Positions 61,519 to 64,000 of a DNA stretch of 64,000 nucleotides are shown piece by piece. Source of the DNA: Amoebidium appalachense (Eukaryota; Ichthyosporea); NCBI GenBank assembly GCA_963693365.1, contig CAVNZM010000008.1, positions 5,084,001-5,148,000 on the forward strand. The letters run 5' to 3'. The translations under genes and the position numbers were made by a program. Below the pieces are notes generated by a model. The model saw nothing but the letters and a program-made list of their open reading frames with translations. It searched no databases and was not told where the DNA came from. The first letter of the stretch is position 1, and each line of letters starts with the position of its first letter.

Positions 61519-63510
61519 ACAGTGTCGCACAAGCATGCAGCACATTGCTCGTTTATTCAAGCAGTTGCAGTATCTCTGATCAAATTTCTGTGTGGTTGGA
61601 GTGTTCTGGTAGAGAGAAGGGCGGAGGAATCTGAAAGGCCGGGGTACCGGGGGTGACGGATGTTCAACGGGGACTCTAAAGTGCGCGCGCCCCAGCGGCG
61701 GGGGGCGAGCCGGGGGGGGGGGGGGGGGGGGGGGGGAAGGGGGCATCTTATTGGTTTATAATAGAAGATTCAAAGAATTGACCGAGGGAGAGTAAGGAGG
61801 AGGGGGTCCAGGCAATGAGGGGAGGTTGAGCCTCGGAAAGGCAACGGGATTCAGAAGGGAATTACTACTAACATTTTCTCTCACTTATAAATCCCTCCCC
61901 CCCCCCCCCCTCCCCTCCCCCCCCCCCCCCCCCCCTTCCCCAACCCTACCTTCTTCCCCTTTCCCAACCCCACCAAGCACACAGTGAACGCTTTAAAACC
62001 GAACGCTTTACTTCAAATATGGTGGAGCTCGAGAAAGGGGCAAAGAATCAAAGAATCGTGTGCCATGGATAAGGCGGGCTTGTGGGGAGAGGGCGGTGGT
62101 TATGTGGAGGTGAGGGGGGGGGGGGGGGGGGGGGGTAGCGCGGAGCAACTGGGGCTACGGAATGCGATGCAAACAGCTGACAAGCACCCCCGGGAGGAGG
62201 GGGTGTTGGGGGGGGGGGGGGGGGGGGGGGGCACCCTACTAGTAGTGTAGGCTTCAGATTGACGGGGGAGATTTAACGTTGGGGAGAGGGATTCCAGGTG
62301 AGGAGGGGATGTTGCAGGAAGTGGACCGAGAACTGAGGGGAGCTCGAGGGAGTCACCGGCGTGAGGGGCAGGTGTACATGTGGGTGTGACTGTGTGTGTG
62401 GGGGGGGGGGGGGGGGGGGGGGGGAGGCTATAGGACAGAGGCAGGCCTGGGAGTGATTAATGATGTGTGTGCTCTGAGCTTCACCCTGATCATGTCACAC
62501 AATGAAACATAAAAGATGGGCATGGTTCGACACTGTCTGATTCAGTCTCGTTACCAACATAACATAACCTTCCCCCCTGCCCCTCTTTTCTCCACCCCCA
62601 CACTGGTCACCAAGCCTACGACGTGTACCGAGCCCTTTTTATTTCCGGTTAGCTAACTAGTTCGGAGGAAGGGGCAGAGATTTGAGTGTACTGTTGAATT
62701 GTTTAGAGTAAAATGCAGGGCCCCAGGGTCCCAGCCGGGGGGGGGGGGGGGGGCAACGGCGGAGCAACAGGGGGATTTTTTAGCACGGCTTGTCTGCCGA
62801 CCTATATTTTTGTCACATTTCACGGCTAGTAGCACGAAGCACAGACTGCATGAGCTATCCTCATGGGTTCAAAAATCAGCAATATTTAATATGAACATTG
62901 ATTCCTGCAAAATATGCATGGTATGATACGGTCCGTTGCAACATCATTAGTATTTTTCCATCACGCTCATCCCTGCAAGGGTTAATCATATTTCCTGCGC
63001 CAGATTATTCAGATCTTTCCACAGTAGTTTATTTTGGGTCCCTGCATCATGGCATCCCCTAATCATGAGTCTCACCATCACAAGAAACAACTCCGAGTGT
63101 TAGTCACTAACCCTGGCAATACATGCAGCGGTGCTGCACGGTCTCCGCCCGTCACAGTCGCAGGTATCCATACACCTGTAACCGTTTTGACTCTCCGTCC
63201 CCACATAAGTGTCTGACTTCACGCACGGAAGAGCTTTGAGTCTTTCACCGTGACATTAACTCCCGGTGGAGCACTCTCTCCACCCGTCATGGTCGCAATC
63301 AGTTCTAAACGAGTAGTAGTTACGAGGCCCCTCCGACCCCACATCAGTGTTGGACTTCACGCACGGCCAGGAGCCAGCCGGAGCCTTAGCCTTGTACATT
63401 GGAGCCTCGTCTTCTTGAAGTTGTCGAAATATTTCCTGACGGGCCTCGACGTGCCCAGACGTTGATACTTCTTGTGGCTGCCGTTCGGCCGGTAGGGACG
63501 ATCCTCATCA
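60160..63510. other. Upstream region of the KDM3-like gene, no gene recognised
   Basis: 60200-60830 is ordinary sequence with a GATTGG at 60682 and is the likely promoter. C-runs lie at 60960-61085 and 61190-61217, (CA)n at 61441-61512, and G-runs at 61713, 62112, 62210, 62400 and 62738. A direct duplication of about 145 bp lies near 63130-63370. Confidence 0.55.
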
Positions 63511-63922
63511 TCATAATCCTTCGCATCCACGTTGTATTCGGGAATAGTCTAAGTTATCTTTTGCGCCATAGTCATATTTGATTCCATGTGTGTTTGCACT
63601 GCCGCCCGCTGCTAGAAGCACGACGAGAGCGAAGGCCAGAGGGATAAGGAAGAGGGACAGAGGTTTGCGTGCGCGTTTGGTGTCCGTGGTGAGGATTACC
63701 TCGGTGTTGTAGACGTGGAGACGGAAGATACGACGGCAGCCTAACTTTGAAACCTGAGAACGAGTAACAAACAGTAAACGAATGGAGGACACAAGCACAG
63801 AGCCACAACGACACTTTGTCGTAGGCAACTGACAAAAAGTCTGGGTTGCTTCGAATTCCAGCGGCAGAGGCTTGTCGGTTCATGTGGCTTGTGTTCGTTC
63901 GTTTGGTGAGATGGGAGGACAA
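63511..63922 (-). CDS. Possible small single-pass membrane protein, two exons
   Basis: Exon 63815-63922 (MSSHLTKRTN... ending SVAYDK) joins exon 63511-63753 in phase 0 across a 61-nt intron (donor AAA|GTGTCG, acceptor CGTTCTCAG after a T-rich tract). The product would have 116 residues. It has a basic stretch (TDTKRARK) followed by a strong hydrophobic segment (PLSLFLIPLAFALVVLLAA) at about residues 69-87, then a short hydrophilic tail with GIKYDYGAKDNLDYS. This suggests a single-pass membrane protein with its N-terminus in the cytosol. I do not recognise a family. The second exon's 3' side also opens another frame (VDAKDYDDEDRPYRPNGSH), so the true 3' end may differ. Confidence 0.45.
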
Positions 63923-64000
63923 TCAGGACCATCACGGCCATGAATTGAATTAGGTACGCATACTATTAGATGTTGTTGTGATCACCCTCTCCTGGTTATG

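Overview
The window is eukaryotic nuclear DNA, probably from a protist. Genes are split by GT-AG introns, single genes span up to 27 kb, and more than half the bases are microsatellites ((GT)n, (AC)n, (AG)n, (AT)n) or long C/G homopolymers. I cannot name the species. A KDM3-type demethylase, cyclin Y and V-ATPase subunit F fit an opisthokont relative or another protist; nothing looks prokaryotic, and I see no rRNA or CRISPR. Most long open frames here are translated repeats (Cys-Val, Thr-His, poly-Pro, poly-Gly) and are not genes.

Layout: 210-8608 (+) is the 3' part of a split S9 prolyl-oligopeptidase-family gene. 11617-13248 (-) is an intronless cyclin Y-like gene. 16102-19393 (-) is V-ATPase subunit F in four exons. 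21866-23119 (+) is an intronless orphan nuclear-type protein. 26028-26651 (-) is a SINE with a 16-bp target-site duplication. 28021-29606 (-) is a C2H2 zinc-finger gene with one inferred 74-nt intron. 32902-60159 (-) is a KDM3/JHDM2-type JmjC histone demethylase in 28 exons; I assembled it by hand and nearly all splice phases agree (3486 nt, 1161 codons plus stop). 63511-63922 (-) is a possible small membrane protein. The stretches between hold repeats and no gene I can support.

The most unusual feature is in the introns. A dispersed repeat family occurs about 16 times. Every copy inside a gene I could identify lies in the transcribed orientation of that gene, on either strand. Several copies end in a C-run, often followed by (CA)n, directly before a 3' splice site. 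This looks like an introner-like family that supplies 3' splice sites. Several introns also begin with (GT)n or G-runs and end with C-runs or (CA)n-CAG, so their ends could pair. Local microduplications of a 5' splice site (V-ATPase F exon 3) and of a CTAAC branch-point segment (KDM3 exon 21) point the same way.
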